64,000 bases of DNA from Pollutimonas sp. M17 (GTDB lineage Bacteria > Pseudomonadota > Gammaproteobacteria > Burkholderiales > Burkholderiaceae_B). How positions within the stretch are numbered: position 1 is the first letter of the stretch; each line of letters begins with the position of its first letter. Below, piece by piece: positions 1-8,817 of this stretch. Both the position numbers and the translations under genes were made by a program. The stretch covers positions 3,038,001 to 3,102,000 of the forward strand of contig NZ_CP107548.1 of NCBI RefSeq assembly GCF_025836975.1. Reading direction: 5' to 3'. Below the pieces are notes generated by a model. That model was given only the letters and a program-made list of their open reading frames with translations. It made no database searches and was not told the DNA's origin.

Positions 1-582
1 CGCAACGTGGAATCCGTGCCTCCCGGCCTGACCTGGCCCACCATCACCTTCGACGGCGAAATGACGGTCAACCTGGGCAATCTGGAAGTCCAGATCTTGC
101 AAGTGGGGCGCGGCCACACCAAGGGCGACACCATCGCCTGGCTGCCCGAGCAGCGCATCCTGTTCGCCGGCGACCTGGTCGAGTATCAGTCCACCCCTTA
201 CGCGGGCGACTGCTACTTCCGCGAATGGCCGCACACCCTGGACACGCTGGCCGAATTCAATGCCGAAAAAATGGTGCCCGGACGCGGCCCCGCCCTGAAG
301 TCGGCCGACGAAGTGCGCAAGGGCCTGGCCGGCACGCGCGCCTTCCTGACGGACCTGTACACCTGCGTGAATACCGGCGTGGCCGAGGGCAAGGACCTGA
401 AGGCCATCTACCGCGAAACCTACGATTTCATGAAGCCGCGCTATGCCGACTGGGTCATCTTCGACCACTGCATGCCCTTCGACGTCTCGCGCGCCTACGA
501 CGAAGCCACGGGCTACGACGATCCGCGCATCTGGACGGCGGAACGCGATATCGAAATGTGGAAGCAGCTCGAAGGCCAGTAA
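1..582 (+). CDS. MBL-fold metallo-hydrolase (C-terminal part, cut by window start)
   Basis: The frame is open from the first base, so the true start and the usual HxHxDH metal motif lie outside the window; 193 codons are seen. What remains has the later metallo-beta-lactamase motifs: GRGHTKGD (third motif His) and FAGDLVE (bridging Asp). The position where most relatives have PGHG reads VPGRGP, so the last metal-binding His appears to be Arg. A long C-terminal extension ends with DHCMPFDVSRAYDEATG. It lies 17 bases before a FAD monooxygenase gene and upstream of hmgA and fahA, so it is probably the first visible gene of a homogentisate operon. It could hydrolyse a thioester, lactone or glutathione adduct; the substrate is unknown. 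Confidence 0.8.
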   Translation, partial: RNVESVPPGLTWPTITFDGEMTVNLGNLEVQILQVGRGHTKGDTIAWLPEQRILFAGDLVEYQSTPYAGDCYFREWPHTLDTLAEFNAEKMVPGRGPALKSADEVRKGLAGTRAFLTDLYTCVNTGVAEGKDLKAIYRETYDFMKPRYADWVIFDHCMPFDVSRAYDEATGYDDPRIWTAERDIEMWKQLEGQ

Positions 583-599
583 ACAGGCCGCCACCGCAC

Positions 600-2300
600 A
601 TGGACGAGGAGCAAGGGGTGGGAGACATCGACTACCAGGCCCTGGAATTCGATTATGCGCCGCGCAGCGCGCCCGACACGGCGCGGCATGCGGTTGCCGT
701 CGTGGGCGCGGGTCCGGTCGGCCTGTCCATGGCTCTGGACCTCGCGCAGCGGGGCCTGAAGGTCGTCGTCATCGACGACGACTACCGGCTGTCCACGGGC
801 TCGCGCGCCATCTGCTTCGCCAAGCGCACGCTGGACGTGTGGGATCGCCTGGGCGTGGGCGAACGCATGGTGCAAAAAGGCATTTCATGGAATGTCGGCC
901 GGGTCTATTTCAAGGGCGACGAAGTCTGGCGTTTCGACTTGCTGCCCGAGCAGGGCCACCGTCGGCCGGCCTTCATCAACCTGCAGCAATACTATTGCGA
1001 AGGTTTCCTGTACGAACAGGCGGCCGGTCATCCCAATATAGAACTGCGCTGGAAGAACAAGGCCGTCGCCGTCGAACAGCGCGATGACCATGTCGCCCTT
1101 ACGGTGGACACGCCCGACGGCCCCTACACGCTGGCGGCGGACTGGCTGGTGGCCTGCGACGGGGCGCGCTCACCGCTGCGGAAAATGATAGGCCAGGAAA
1201 GCCACGGGCGCGTTTTTCGCGACCGCTTCCTGATCGCCGACGTCCGCATGCAGGCCGACTTCCCCACCGAACGCTGGTTCTGGTTCGATCCGCCCTTCCA
1301 TCCCGGGCAATCGGTGCTGCTGCACAGCCAGCCCGACAATGTCTGGCGCATCGACTTCCAGCTGGGCTGGGACGCCGACCCGGTGCAAGAGGTCAAGCCT
1401 GAAAACGTCATCCCCCGCATCCAGGCGCTGCTGGGCAAGGACACCCGGTTCGAGCTGGAATGGGTCAGCATCTACACCTTCGCCTGCGAACGCATGGACA
1501 GCTTCCGCCATGGACGCATCGTCTTTGCCGGCGACGCCGCGCACAGGGTATCACCCTTCGGCGCGCGCGGCGCCAACAGCGGCGTGCAGGATGCCGACAA
1601 CCTGGGCTGGAAACTGGCCCTGGTCAGCCAGGGGCTGGCGCCCGAAACCCTTATCGACAGCTATGCGGCCGAACGCGAGCAGGCGGCCGACGAGAACATA
1701 CTGAACTCGTCGCGCTCCACGGATTTCATCACACCCAAAAGCGAGATCAGCCTGCTGTTCAGGAACACCGTCCTGAAGCTGGCGCAGCATCACGATTTTG
1801 CGCGCAAGCTGGTCAACAGCGGCCGGCTTTCCATGCCGACGTCGTACACCGCATCCAGCCTGAATACGCCCGATACCGCCGATTTTTCCGGCGCGCCGCC
1901 GCTGGGAGGCGTGGCCCCCGACGGGCCCATCACGATAGACGGACAGCTGGACTGGTGGCTGGGACAGCTGTCGGGCCGATTCGTGCTGGCCCTGTTCTGC
2001 AATACCGGCATTCCCGACGCCGATGCCTTGCGCGAACTGGCCGGCCTGCAAGACGATCCCCTGGGCCTGAAGCTGCTGCTGGTGCTATCGCCCGCCCTGG
2101 CGCAGCGCGCCCCCGACGGATACGCCTGCGTGGTGGACAGGCAAATGACGCTGGCCCGGCGCTACGACGCCGTCCAGGGCGCCTGCTACCTGATCCGGCC
2201 CGACCAGCATATCGCCGCCCGCTGGCGCGAGGCGGATGCGCCGTCCATCCGCAACGCCTTACGGCGCGCAACGTGCTCGCCCATGGAGGCCAGGCCATGA
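600..2300 (+). CDS. FAD-dependent aromatic monooxygenase (MhpA / PHBH-like family)
   Basis: A 566-residue flavoprotein. The N-terminal dinucleotide-binding motif VGAGPVGLSMA is at about residues 35-45 and the second FAD motif GDAAHRVSPFGARG is near residues 310-325, followed by a thioredoxin-like C-terminal region usual for this class. The start is the ATG 17 bases after the preceding stop; the frame is open further upstream but that part overlaps the hydrolase gene and has no family similarity. Family members hydroxylate phenolic rings with NAD(P)H and O2. Beside hmgA and fahA it may make homogentisate or a related hydroquinone from a hydroxyphenyl compound (inference). Its stop overlaps the start of the next gene (ATGA), so translation is probably coupled. 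Confidence 0.88.
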   Translation: MDEEQGVGDIDYQALEFDYAPRSAPDTARHAVAVVGAGPVGLSMALDLAQRGLKVVVIDDDYRLSTGSRAICFAKRTLDVWDRLGVGERMVQKGISWNVGRVYFKGDEVWRFDLLPEQGHRRPAFINLQQYYCEGFLYEQAAGHPNIELRWKNKAVAVEQRDDHVALTVDTPDGPYTLAADWLVACDGARSPLRKMIGQESHGRVFRDRFLIADVRMQADFPTERWFWFDPPFHPGQSVLLHSQPDNVWRIDFQLGWDADPVQEVKPENVIPRIQALLGKDTRFELEWVSIYTFACERMDSFRHGRIVFAGDAAHRVSPFGARGANSGVQDADNLGWKLALVSQGLAPETLIDSYAAEREQAADENILNSSRSTDFITPKSEISLLFRNTVLKLAQHHDFARKLVNSGRLSMPTSYTASSLNTPDTADFSGAPPLGGVAPDGPITIDGQLDWWLGQLSGRFVLALFCNTGIPDADALRELAGLQDDPLGLKLLLVLSPALAQRAPDGYACVVDRQMTLARRYDAVQGACYLIRPDQHIAARWREADAPSIRNALRRATCSPMEARP

Positions 2301-2503
2301 ACCGATTGAATACGCAATCCAATTTTTCCGCGCCCGACGACTTCTATGAACAGCTCATCGAGGCGCACCGCGACTTGAGCACAGAGCAAAGCCACGCCAT
2401 GAACGCCGCGCTGGTCCTGCTGCTGTCCAACCACATCGGCGATCTGGGCGTGCTTGCCCAGGCTCTGGAAACAGCCCGCAACACCGTGCAGTCCGCCGAC
2501 TGA
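2297..2503 (+). CDS. DUF2783 family small protein
   Basis: A 68-residue acidic, probably helical protein. Its body, roughly DDFYEQLIEAHRDLS followed by LLLSNHIGDLGVL, matches from memory the DUF2783 family, whose members sit beside FAD monooxygenases in homogentisate-type operons. It starts on the ATGA overlap with the monooxygenase stop, an arrangement typical of obligate partners. There is no signal peptide, membrane segment or metal motif. It may be a small accessory subunit or stabiliser of the monooxygenase; no activity is known to me. The next gene, hmgA, begins 21 bases later. Confidence 0.75.
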   Translation: MNRLNTQSNFSAPDDFYEQLIEAHRDLSTEQSHAMNAALVLLLSNHIGDLGVLAQALETARNTVQSAD

Positions 2504-2524
2504 CATTTTTCAGGAATTCCCGCC

Positions 2525-3826
2525 ATGAGCACACTGCAATATCAGACCGGCTTCGGCAACAACTGTTCCACCGAGGCGCTGCCCGGCGCACTGCCCCAGG
2601 GCCGCAACTCGCCGCAAACCTGCCCTTACGGCCTGTATGCCGAGCAGCTGTCCGGCACCGCATTCACCGTGCCGCGCGCCGAAAGCCGCCGTTCCTGGCT
2701 TTACCGCATCCGTCCGGCGGCGCTGCAGAAGGCGTTCGAACCGTTCGACGGCGCAAAACGGTGGACCAGCCGCTACGGCGACGGGCCCGTCACGCCCAAC
2801 CGCCTGCGCTGGAATCCCGTGGACATCCCCGCCGAGCCCACGGATTTCATCGAAGGCATGCAAACCTGGGCCGGCAACGGCCACAGCGACGACCTGAGCG
2901 GCGTCGGCATCCATTTGTATGCCGCCAACCGGTCCATGAAGGACCGCTACTTCTACAACGCCGACGGCGAGATGTTGATCGTTCCGCAGCAAGGCCGCCT
3001 GCGCCTGGCCACCGAGCTGGGCCTGATCGATGTCGAACCCTGCGAGATCGCAGTCATTCCCCGGGGCGTTCGCTTCCGCGTCGAATTGCCGGACTCGTCG
3101 GCGCGCGGCTATATGCTGGAGAACTTCGGCGCCACCCTGCGCCTGCCCGAACTGGGTCCCATCGGGTCCAACGGCCTGGCCAATGCGCGCGACTTCAAGA
3201 TTCCCGTCGCCTGGTACGAAGACCGCGAGGGCGAGTGCGAACTGATCGCCAAGTTCACCGGCGGCTTCTGGCGCACGACGCTGGGCCATTCGCCGCTGGA
3301 CGTGGTCGCATGGCACGGCAGCAACGCGCCCTACAAATACGACCTGCGCCTGTTCAATACCATAGGCTCCATCAGCTACGACCACCCCGACCCCTGCATT
3401 TTCACCGTGCTGACCTCGCCTTCGGACACGCCGGGAGCGGCCAATATGGACTTCGCCATCTTCCCGCCCCGCGTCCTGGCCATGGAAAACACCTTCAGGC
3501 CGCCCTGGTTCCACCGCAACATCGCCGGCGAATTCATGGGCCTGATCCAGGGCGTCTACGATGCCAAGGCCGACGGCTTCTCGCCCGGCGGCGCCAGCCT
3601 GCACAACTGCATGAGCCCGCACGGTCCCGATGCCGAGACCTTCGAGAAAGCCTCCGCGGCCGACCTGAGCGAGCCGACCCGCATCCGCGACACCATGGCA
3701 TTCATGTTCGAGACGCGACGCGTCATCCGCCCCACCGCCGCGGCCCTTTCCTCGCCAACGCTGCAAACGGATTACGATGACGCCTGGTCCGGCATCCAGA
3801 AGCATTTCGACCCCAGCAAGCCCTAG
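2525..3826 (+). CDS. hmgA: homogentisate 1,2-dioxygenase
   Basis: A 433-residue cytosolic non-haem iron enzyme that opens the ring of homogentisate to maleylacetoacetate, the central step of tyrosine and phenylalanine breakdown. The iron ligands are recognisable: His330 in PPWFHRN, Glu336 in AGEFMG and His366 in MSPHGPD, matching His335/Glu341/His371 of the human enzyme. Length is normal for the family. The start ATG has an AGGA about 10 bases upstream. It sits between the DUF2783 gene and fahA. No maleylacetoacetate isomerase gene is present in the visible operon; it may lie elsewhere, or the MBL or islet GST genes are unrelated to that step. Confidence 0.97.
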   Translation: MSTLQYQTGFGNNCSTEALPGALPQGRNSPQTCPYGLYAEQLSGTAFTVPRAESRRSWLYRIRPAALQKAFEPFDGAKRWTSRYGDGPVTPNRLRWNPVDIPAEPTDFIEGMQTWAGNGHSDDLSGVGIHLYAANRSMKDRYFYNADGEMLIVPQQGRLRLATELGLIDVEPCEIAVIPRGVRFRVELPDSSARGYMLENFGATLRLPELGPIGSNGLANARDFKIPVAWYEDREGECELIAKFTGGFWRTTLGHSPLDVVAWHGSNAPYKYDLRLFNTIGSISYDHPDPCIFTVLTSPSDTPGAANMDFAIFPPRVLAMENTFRPPWFHRNIAGEFMGLIQGVYDAKADGFSPGGASLHNCMSPHGPDAETFEKASAADLSEPTRIRDTMAFMFETRRVIRPTAAALSSPTLQTDYDDAWSGIQKHFDPSKP

Positions 3827-3862
3827 GGCCGGGACAGCACACTCGCATCACAGGATTCAAGC

Positions 3863-5182
3863 ATGTCTTATCTGAACGAAACCCATGACCCGGCGCTGCA
3901 AAGCTGGGTCGCGTCCGCCAACGTCAAGGACAACGGCTTCCCCATCCAGAACCTGCCCTTCGGCGTTTTCCGCCCCGCGGGCACGACGCAGGATTTCCGC
4001 CCCGGCGTCGCCATCGGCGATAAGGTGCTGGATCTCGCCGCGCTGGCCCACGCCGCATCCTGGACCGGCGCCGCGGGTGAAGCCCTGGCCGCCTGCAAGT
4101 CCAATACCTTGAACGGACTCATGAGCCTGGGCCAGGCCCACTGGTCGGCCCTGCGCCTGGAGCTGTCGCGCGCCCTGCGCAGCGGCGCGGCGCTGCAAGG
4201 CGTGCTGGAGCCCCTGCTGGCCGATGTGTCCGGCGTGGAAATGGGCCTGCCCGCCCGCATCGGCGACTACACCGATTTCTATATCTCTCTGCACCATGCC
4301 ACATCGGTGGGCAAGCAGTTCCGCCCCGACAATCCCCTGCTGCCCAACTACAAATGGGTGCCCATCGGCTACCACGGACGCGCATCCAGCATCGGCGTTT
4401 CGGGCCAGGCCTTTCCACGCCCCGTCGGCCAGACGCGTCCCACGCAGGAGAATGGCACGCCCGGCTTCGGCCCTTGCCAGCGGCTGGACTACGAACTGGA
4501 GCTGGGCATTTTCGTCGGACAGGGCAACGCCCAGGGCGAACGCATCGGCATCGGCGAGGCCGAGTCGCATGTGTTCGGCCTTTGCATACTGAATGACTGG
4601 TCCGCGCGAGACCTCCAGGCTTGGGAGTACCAGCCCCTGGGTCCCTTCCTGGCCAAGAACTTCGCCAGCACGATCTCGCCCTGGATCGTCACTCTCGAGG
4701 CATTGGCGCCCTTCCGCGTGGCCTTCGAGCGCGACGCCGCCGATCCGCAGCCCCTGCCCTACCTCAGTTCCGGGCAGAACCAGGCGGCCGGCGCCTTCGA
4801 CATCGCCCTGGAGGTCTTGCTGACCACGCAGAAGTCGCGCGCCGACAAGGCCGACCCGGCCCTGCTGTCGCGCAGCAATTTCAAGGAAGCCTATTGGAAC
4901 GTGGCCCAGTTGCTGGCCCACCACACGGTCAACGGCTGCAATCTGCAAGCCGGCGACCTGCTGGGCACGGGCACGCTGTCGGGCCCCGGCAAGGGCCAGG
5001 AAGGCTCGCTGCTGGAACTGAACCAGGGCGGCAAGCATCCCGTCAAGCTGCCCTGGGGTGAAGAGCGCGTCTTTTTGCAGGACCACGACCAGGTGATCCT
5101 GCGCGCCGTCTGCCAGAAGTCCGGCTACCCCGCCATCAGTCTGGGCGAATGCGCAGGCACCGTCCTGCCGGCCCGAAGCTGA
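3863..5182 (+). CDS. fahA: fumarylacetoacetase
   Basis: A 439-residue hydrolase that splits fumarylacetoacetate into fumarate and acetoacetate, ending homogentisate catabolism. The N-terminal SH3-like domain covers about residues 20-120 and the catalytic domain the rest. Metal ligands expected from mouse FAH are present: Asp135 in DYTDFY, Glu211 and Glu213 in DYELELGIF, and Asp245 in LNDWSARDLQ. The ATG is preceded by AGGA. It follows hmgA by 36 bases in the same operon and is its last gene; the next gene runs toward it on the other strand. Confidence 0.97.
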   Translation: MSYLNETHDPALQSWVASANVKDNGFPIQNLPFGVFRPAGTTQDFRPGVAIGDKVLDLAALAHAASWTGAAGEALAACKSNTLNGLMSLGQAHWSALRLELSRALRSGAALQGVLEPLLADVSGVEMGLPARIGDYTDFYISLHHATSVGKQFRPDNPLLPNYKWVPIGYHGRASSIGVSGQAFPRPVGQTRPTQENGTPGFGPCQRLDYELELGIFVGQGNAQGERIGIGEAESHVFGLCILNDWSARDLQAWEYQPLGPFLAKNFASTISPWIVTLEALAPFRVAFERDAADPQPLPYLSSGQNQAAGAFDIALEVLLTTQKSRADKADPALLSRSNFKEAYWNVAQLLAHHTVNGCNLQAGDLLGTGTLSGPGKGQEGSLLELNQGGKHPVKLPWGEERVFLQDHDQVILRAVCQKSGYPAISLGECAGTVLPARS

Positions 5183-5205
5183 TCGACGGCCGCGGCACAA
5201 TGGAT

Positions 5206-5228
5206 ACGGCGGCCCGCAAGGCCGCCGT
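5206..5228. terminator. GC-rich hairpin between convergent genes
   Basis: A perfect 8-bp inverted repeat (ACGGCGGC at 5206-5213 and GCCGCCGT at 5221-5228) with a 7-base loop lies between the ends of fahA (+) and the PAP2-fusion gene (-). There is no T-tract on either side, so it may be an RNA 3'-end stabilising hairpin rather than a classic intrinsic terminator. Confidence 0.4.
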
Positions 5229-5243
5229 TCTCGAACGTCCGAT

Positions 5244-6605
5244 TCACGGCAGGCGTATCAACACGGGAAACCATCCCGTCCCCTGCCCCCATTCGATCAG
5301 TTCGAACAGGGGCAGCGCCAGCAGATAGGGTACGGCATCGCGTATCGTGCGCCCCAGGCCCGACACCGAAATCAGCACCTGCTCCTGGCTCTTCCACCCC
5401 GATAGGCGCGGCCCGAAGCGCGGAACCCGTGCGCAGTAGTCGGCATAGCCTTGCCCGAACGCCTTGCTCAGCAAGCGCTCTTCTTCGGCAATCACATTGT
5501 TGAACACGGCATACACGAACAGCGTCAGGATGGGACCCAGCAACAGGCTGCCCGACTGGGCGCCTATGCCCGCCACCGCCAGCATCGAGAACAGGTACAA
5601 GGGATTGCGGCTGATCGAATACGGCCCCTGATCGATCAATTCGGCGCCCTTGTGCCCGCCCAGGTACAGAATGCACCAGCACCGGCCCGCGATCGCCAGC
5701 AGGATCAGTCCAAGGCCCGTCCATTCCACCCCCTGATGCATCCACGACTCGGCCGGCCAGGTCGAGGACAGGAAAGGCAGCAGGCAGACCAGCAATACGC
5801 CGTATACGGTCAAGGTATTGCGCCGGCGCACCTGGACGATGGACAGATGCCTCCAGATATCGTCCAGGCGATGACCATGGACGCCGTCCGGCGCACCGCG
5901 ATGGGACGTGACGATAAGCGGATAGAACAGCACGCTGCATACGCACCATACAAAGGCCAGCGACCACATGACCTGGCTGAGGAAATGCGCTCCCTGCATG
6001 ATGCGCAATCCGCCGAAGAGTCCGCCCAACGCCAGGCCGCCCGCCAGTCCCAGCCAGCGCATGCGGCGGCTGCCCAGGGCCCATCCCGCAAAATACAGGG
6101 CCAGCACGGAGAAGCCGGTGGCCGCATGCACGCTGGGCAGGGCCCCGCCGCCCGGCTCCCCGGCCGCCGCCCAGAAGCCCGGCGGCAACTGCACGTAGCC
6201 GCCGAACATGGCCAGGGCGAATGGGCGCGGCAAGGCGGTGTAGTGCTTCAGCCCGCCGGCCAGCAGCGGAACCAGGCAGAACACGGCAAACAGCGCCCAC
6301 AGGACGCTGCGGGCCGGCGCAAGCGCCTTGATCCGGTAGCTGAGCGCGGCAGCCGCGCCGCAGAACAAGGCACCGCCTATCGGCACCAGCCACACCACGA
6401 ACTTGCCCATGGCGTACACGAAAGGCTGATGCCGCCAGGGAAAGCCGTGGCCGGACGCATCGTAGAAATACCGTGTCAAGCCCAGGTCCAGCGGCGAGTG
6501 CTGCACCGTATACGCCAGCCATCCCATGAGCAGGCTCAAGCCCAACACCTGGGTCAATACATAAAAGAAGGGTTTTTGATAATGCATGCTCGCCGGCTGG
6601 CTCAT
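5244..6605 (-). CDS. fusion of PAP2-family phosphatase and ICMT/LmtA-type membrane methyltransferase
   Basis: A 453-residue polytopic membrane protein with two enzyme domains. Residues ~1-230 carry the PAP2 motifs: K120 and R127-P128 (KHYTALPRP), S158 and H160 (PSVH), R201 and H207 (GLRIMQGAHFLS), so a phosphohistidine-type lipid phosphatase is expected; the usual trailing Asp after FLS is Gln. Residues ~295-400 carry the isoprenylcysteine-methyltransferase-like signature: GPYSISRNPLY at 327-337, then EEERLL and FGQGYADYCARVPRFGP at 374-399. The start shown is the ATG opening MSQPASM; an ATG six codons later is possible, and the frame is open upstream. It follows the sensor-kinase gene in one operon. 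Leptospira LmtA, of the same methyltransferase family, methylates the lipid A 1-phosphate, so an envelope-lipid phosphate-editing role is a reasonable inference. Confidence 0.85.
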   Translation of the reverse strand: MSQPASMHYQKPFFYVLTQVLGLSLLMGWLAYTVQHSPLDLGLTRYFYDASGHGFPWRHQPFVYAMGKFVVWLVPIGGALFCGAAAALSYRIKALAPARSVLWALFAVFCLVPLLAGGLKHYTALPRPFALAMFGGYVQLPPGFWAAAGEPGGGALPSVHAATGFSVLALYFAGWALGSRRMRWLGLAGGLALGGLFGGLRIMQGAHFLSQVMWSLAFVWCVCSVLFYPLIVTSHRGAPDGVHGHRLDDIWRHLSIVQVRRRNTLTVYGVLLVCLLPFLSSTWPAESWMHQGVEWTGLGLILLAIAGRCWCILYLGGHKGAELIDQGPYSISRNPLYLFSMLAVAGIGAQSGSLLLGPILTLFVYAVFNNVIAEEERLLSKAFGQGYADYCARVPRFGPRLSGWKSQEQVLISVSGLGRTIRDAVPYLLALPLFELIEWGQGTGWFPVLIRLP

Positions 6606-6734
6606 GAATCCATCCCGAACAGGGCGTGTGCGGCCTCCTGGCTCCACGCCAGGCGCAGGACGCCGGAAAGGCCACACGATACAGCCGCCCGCGTGAAATA
6701 AACGTCGAATGCCTGAACGGCCGGTCAGCCGGGC

Positions 6735-8081
6735 TCAGTAAGGCCGGGCAGCCGGCCCGTCGCCCAGCCGCAAGATGAAGGTCGTGCCCCTGCCGGGTCC
6801 CGCTACGCTGGACTCGACCGTCAAGGTCCAATGCTTGCGCTTGCACATCTGGCGGGCGATGGCCAGGCCCAGGCCTCGGCGCGACCCCTCGATTCCGGCC
6901 GTATCGGGCGCCTGGCCATCGGCCATGGCGTCCTTGCGGCGCGTGCTGAAATAGCGCTCGAAAAGCAAAGGCAGGGCATCGGAGGGAATGCCCGGGCCGT
7001 CGTCCGAAAACGCCAGGGTGTGGTCGTCCAGGCATGACGCGCGCAGCGTGGCCGGCGCCGCGTGCTCGGCCGCGTTGCGCATCAGGTTGCGCACCACGGT
7101 CAGGAAGGCATAGGGATCGAGCACCCGCCTCATGCCGGCTGGAATCTCGTTGGCGAAGTCCAGTCCGCGCCGCCGCGCCTCCGCCTCGAAGGCCAGCCAG
7201 GCCTCGTCCAGGCACTCGCGCAGGTCGATCTCCTTGTCCACGGCCGGCAGATCGCGCGACAGGCTCTCGGCGCTGGCGATGCTGCCGGCCATCAGATCGG
7301 CCTGCGCAACCATGCGCTCCAGGCGCCGGCGGCTGGTGGAAGCCATTGCATCGTCAAGGAGCAGCATCTCCGCATCGGTCCGCAGCGCCGCCAGCGCGCC
7401 GCGGATTTCATGGCTCAGGTTGAAGGCGAACTCGCGCTCGAAGGCCAGGGATTCTTCGACACGGCCCTGCACCCGATTGAACGTCTCGATCAGGCGCCCC
7501 ACCTCGTCGTCGCGCCGCACGGAAATGTCGGGCGCGCCCGGAGCCCAGTTGGAAAGATGGTCGGCCAGGTCCAGCAGCGGCCCCACCACCAGGCCGGCCA
7601 GCCACCTGGACAGGGCAAAGACCGCCGCGATGCATACCGCCCCCAGGATCAGGACGATCCAGCCGAACTCATGCACCCGCGCCTCGTGGGCCGTGGCGTC
7701 GTAGAGCACGTACAGGGTGCCCTTCGGGGCTTGCGCAACCAGCACGTGCCAGGTCTGATCCCCCGGGCCGAGCACATGCGTGCCCAGGCCGATGCCGCGC
7801 AAGGGCGCGGGCAGCAGGGCTTCGTCGCCGCGGCCGTCGATCAGCCAGGTCTGCAACTGCGCCCCCAGCTCGGTCTGGCTTTGCTGGGTGGGTATGGCCT
7901 GGCCCTGTTCGAGCCGGCCGAGCATGTGCTCCACTTCGGTCGCCAGGACGGCATTGACCAGATCGTCCTCCATCTGATCGAAGGAAAGATAGAACACCGC
8001 GCACAACACGACCACGAAAAGAGTGGCCGACCCCGTCAGCGCCCAGGTAACGCGCTGCATCAGGGAATAGCGCGCCATCAT
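6735..8081 (-). CDS. sensor histidine kinase
   Basis: A 448-residue inner-membrane kinase. TM1 is about residues 11-33, a periplasmic domain of about 105 residues follows, TM2 is about 140-166, then a HAMP-like linker. The dimerisation domain has the phospho-acceptor His224 in NLSHEIRG. The ATPase domain has an N-box (VRNLMRNAAEHA), G1 (DDGPGIP), an F-box (LFERYF) and G2 (GLGLAIARQM). The start is the ATG of the ATGATG that overlaps the TGA of the response-regulator gene, so the pair is translationally coupled. It is paired with the OmpR-type regulator just upstream and followed by the PAP2-methyltransferase gene, suggesting control of envelope lipid modification in the manner of PmrAB (inference). 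Confidence 0.95.
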   Translation of the reverse strand: MMARYSLMQRVTWALTGSATLFVVVLCAVFYLSFDQMEDDLVNAVLATEVEHMLGRLEQGQAIPTQQSQTELGAQLQTWLIDGRGDEALLPAPLRGIGLGTHVLGPGDQTWHVLVAQAPKGTLYVLYDATAHEARVHEFGWIVLILGAVCIAAVFALSRWLAGLVVGPLLDLADHLSNWAPGAPDISVRRDDEVGRLIETFNRVQGRVEESLAFEREFAFNLSHEIRGALAALRTDAEMLLLDDAMASTSRRRLERMVAQADLMAGSIASAESLSRDLPAVDKEIDLRECLDEAWLAFEAEARRRGLDFANEIPAGMRRVLDPYAFLTVVRNLMRNAAEHAAPATLRASCLDDHTLAFSDDGPGIPSDALPLLFERYFSTRRKDAMADGQAPDTAGIEGSRRGLGLAIARQMCKRKHWTLTVESSVAGPGRGTTFILRLGDGPAARPY

Positions 8082-8776
8082 GGAGCGCCGCCCGGATCGT
8101 TCAATTTCCATCCCTGGCCGTGCACCGTCTCGATGCCGTCGTAGCCGGCCTCCTGCAAGGCCTTGCGCAATAAATGCATCTGGCTGCGCAGCGCCTCGTC
8201 CGAGGGCGGCTCATCCGGCCACAGCGCTTGCTCGAGCCGCCGGCGCGGCACCAGCGCGCCCGCATGGCGCAGCAGCAGTTCAAGGATGATCAGCGACTTG
8301 CGTGTCAGGCGGACGGCCTTGCCATGCACCCGCAGGGATTGCGTATCCGCGTCGTAGGCGATGCCGGCGAACGCCGGGACGGCTTCCCGATGGACGCCCG
8401 ACGCATGCCTGAGCATGACCCTCAAGCGCGCCTCGACCTCGGCCAGCGCGAAGGGCTTGACCAGGTAATCGTCGGCGCCCAGTTCAAAAGCGGCCAGCTT
8501 GTCCTCCAGCTGGCCGCGGGCCGTCAACATCAGGACGGGCAGGCCCGCATGGCGGCCGCGGCGGATCGCCTGCAGTACGCCGTAGCCATCCAGCCCCGGC
8601 AGGCCGATATCCAGGATGACGGCATCGAACTCGCCGGCTTCCAGCAGCCCCAGCGCGCCATGGCCGTCGTAGGCCGCGTCCGGCGCGAAGCCCTTGAGTT
8701 CAAGATAGCCGTACAGGTTCTGCGCCACGGTGAAGTCGTTCTCCACCAGCAACACCCTGGGTTTCGGCGCGTTCAT
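8078..8776 (-). CDS. OmpR/PhoB-family response regulator
   Basis: A 232-residue DNA-binding regulator. The receiver domain (about 6-120) shows the acidic pocket (VENDF), phospho-acceptor Asp56 in VILDIGLPG, the switch Thr in LTARG and Lys107 in LVKPFA. The C-terminal winged-helix domain (about 130-230) ends in a region containing RSQMHLLRKALQEAG and VHGQGWKLN. It overlaps the sensor-kinase start by four bases. The upstream FAD-linked dehydrogenase gene ends 41 bases before it on the same strand, so it may be co-transcribed or have its own promoter in that short gap. Confidence 0.96.
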   Translation of the reverse strand: MNAPKPRVLLVENDFTVAQNLYGYLELKGFAPDAAYDGHGALGLLEAGEFDAVILDIGLPGLDGYGVLQAIRRGRHAGLPVLMLTARGQLEDKLAAFELGADDYLVKPFALAEVEARLRVMLRHASGVHREAVPAFAGIAYDADTQSLRVHGKAVRLTRKSLIILELLLRHAGALVPRRRLEQALWPDEPPSDEALRSQMHLLRKALQEAGYDGIETVHGQGWKLNDPGGAP

Positions 8777-8817
8777 GGCGGCAGGAACTCAGCGCGTGGC
8801 CGCGGCTCGGGCGCGCA

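Noticed and set aside
2510-3805. A 431-codon minus-strand frame over hmgA, and a similar one over fahA
   Set aside because: hmgA and fahA have all catalytic residues; the opposing frames show no domain.
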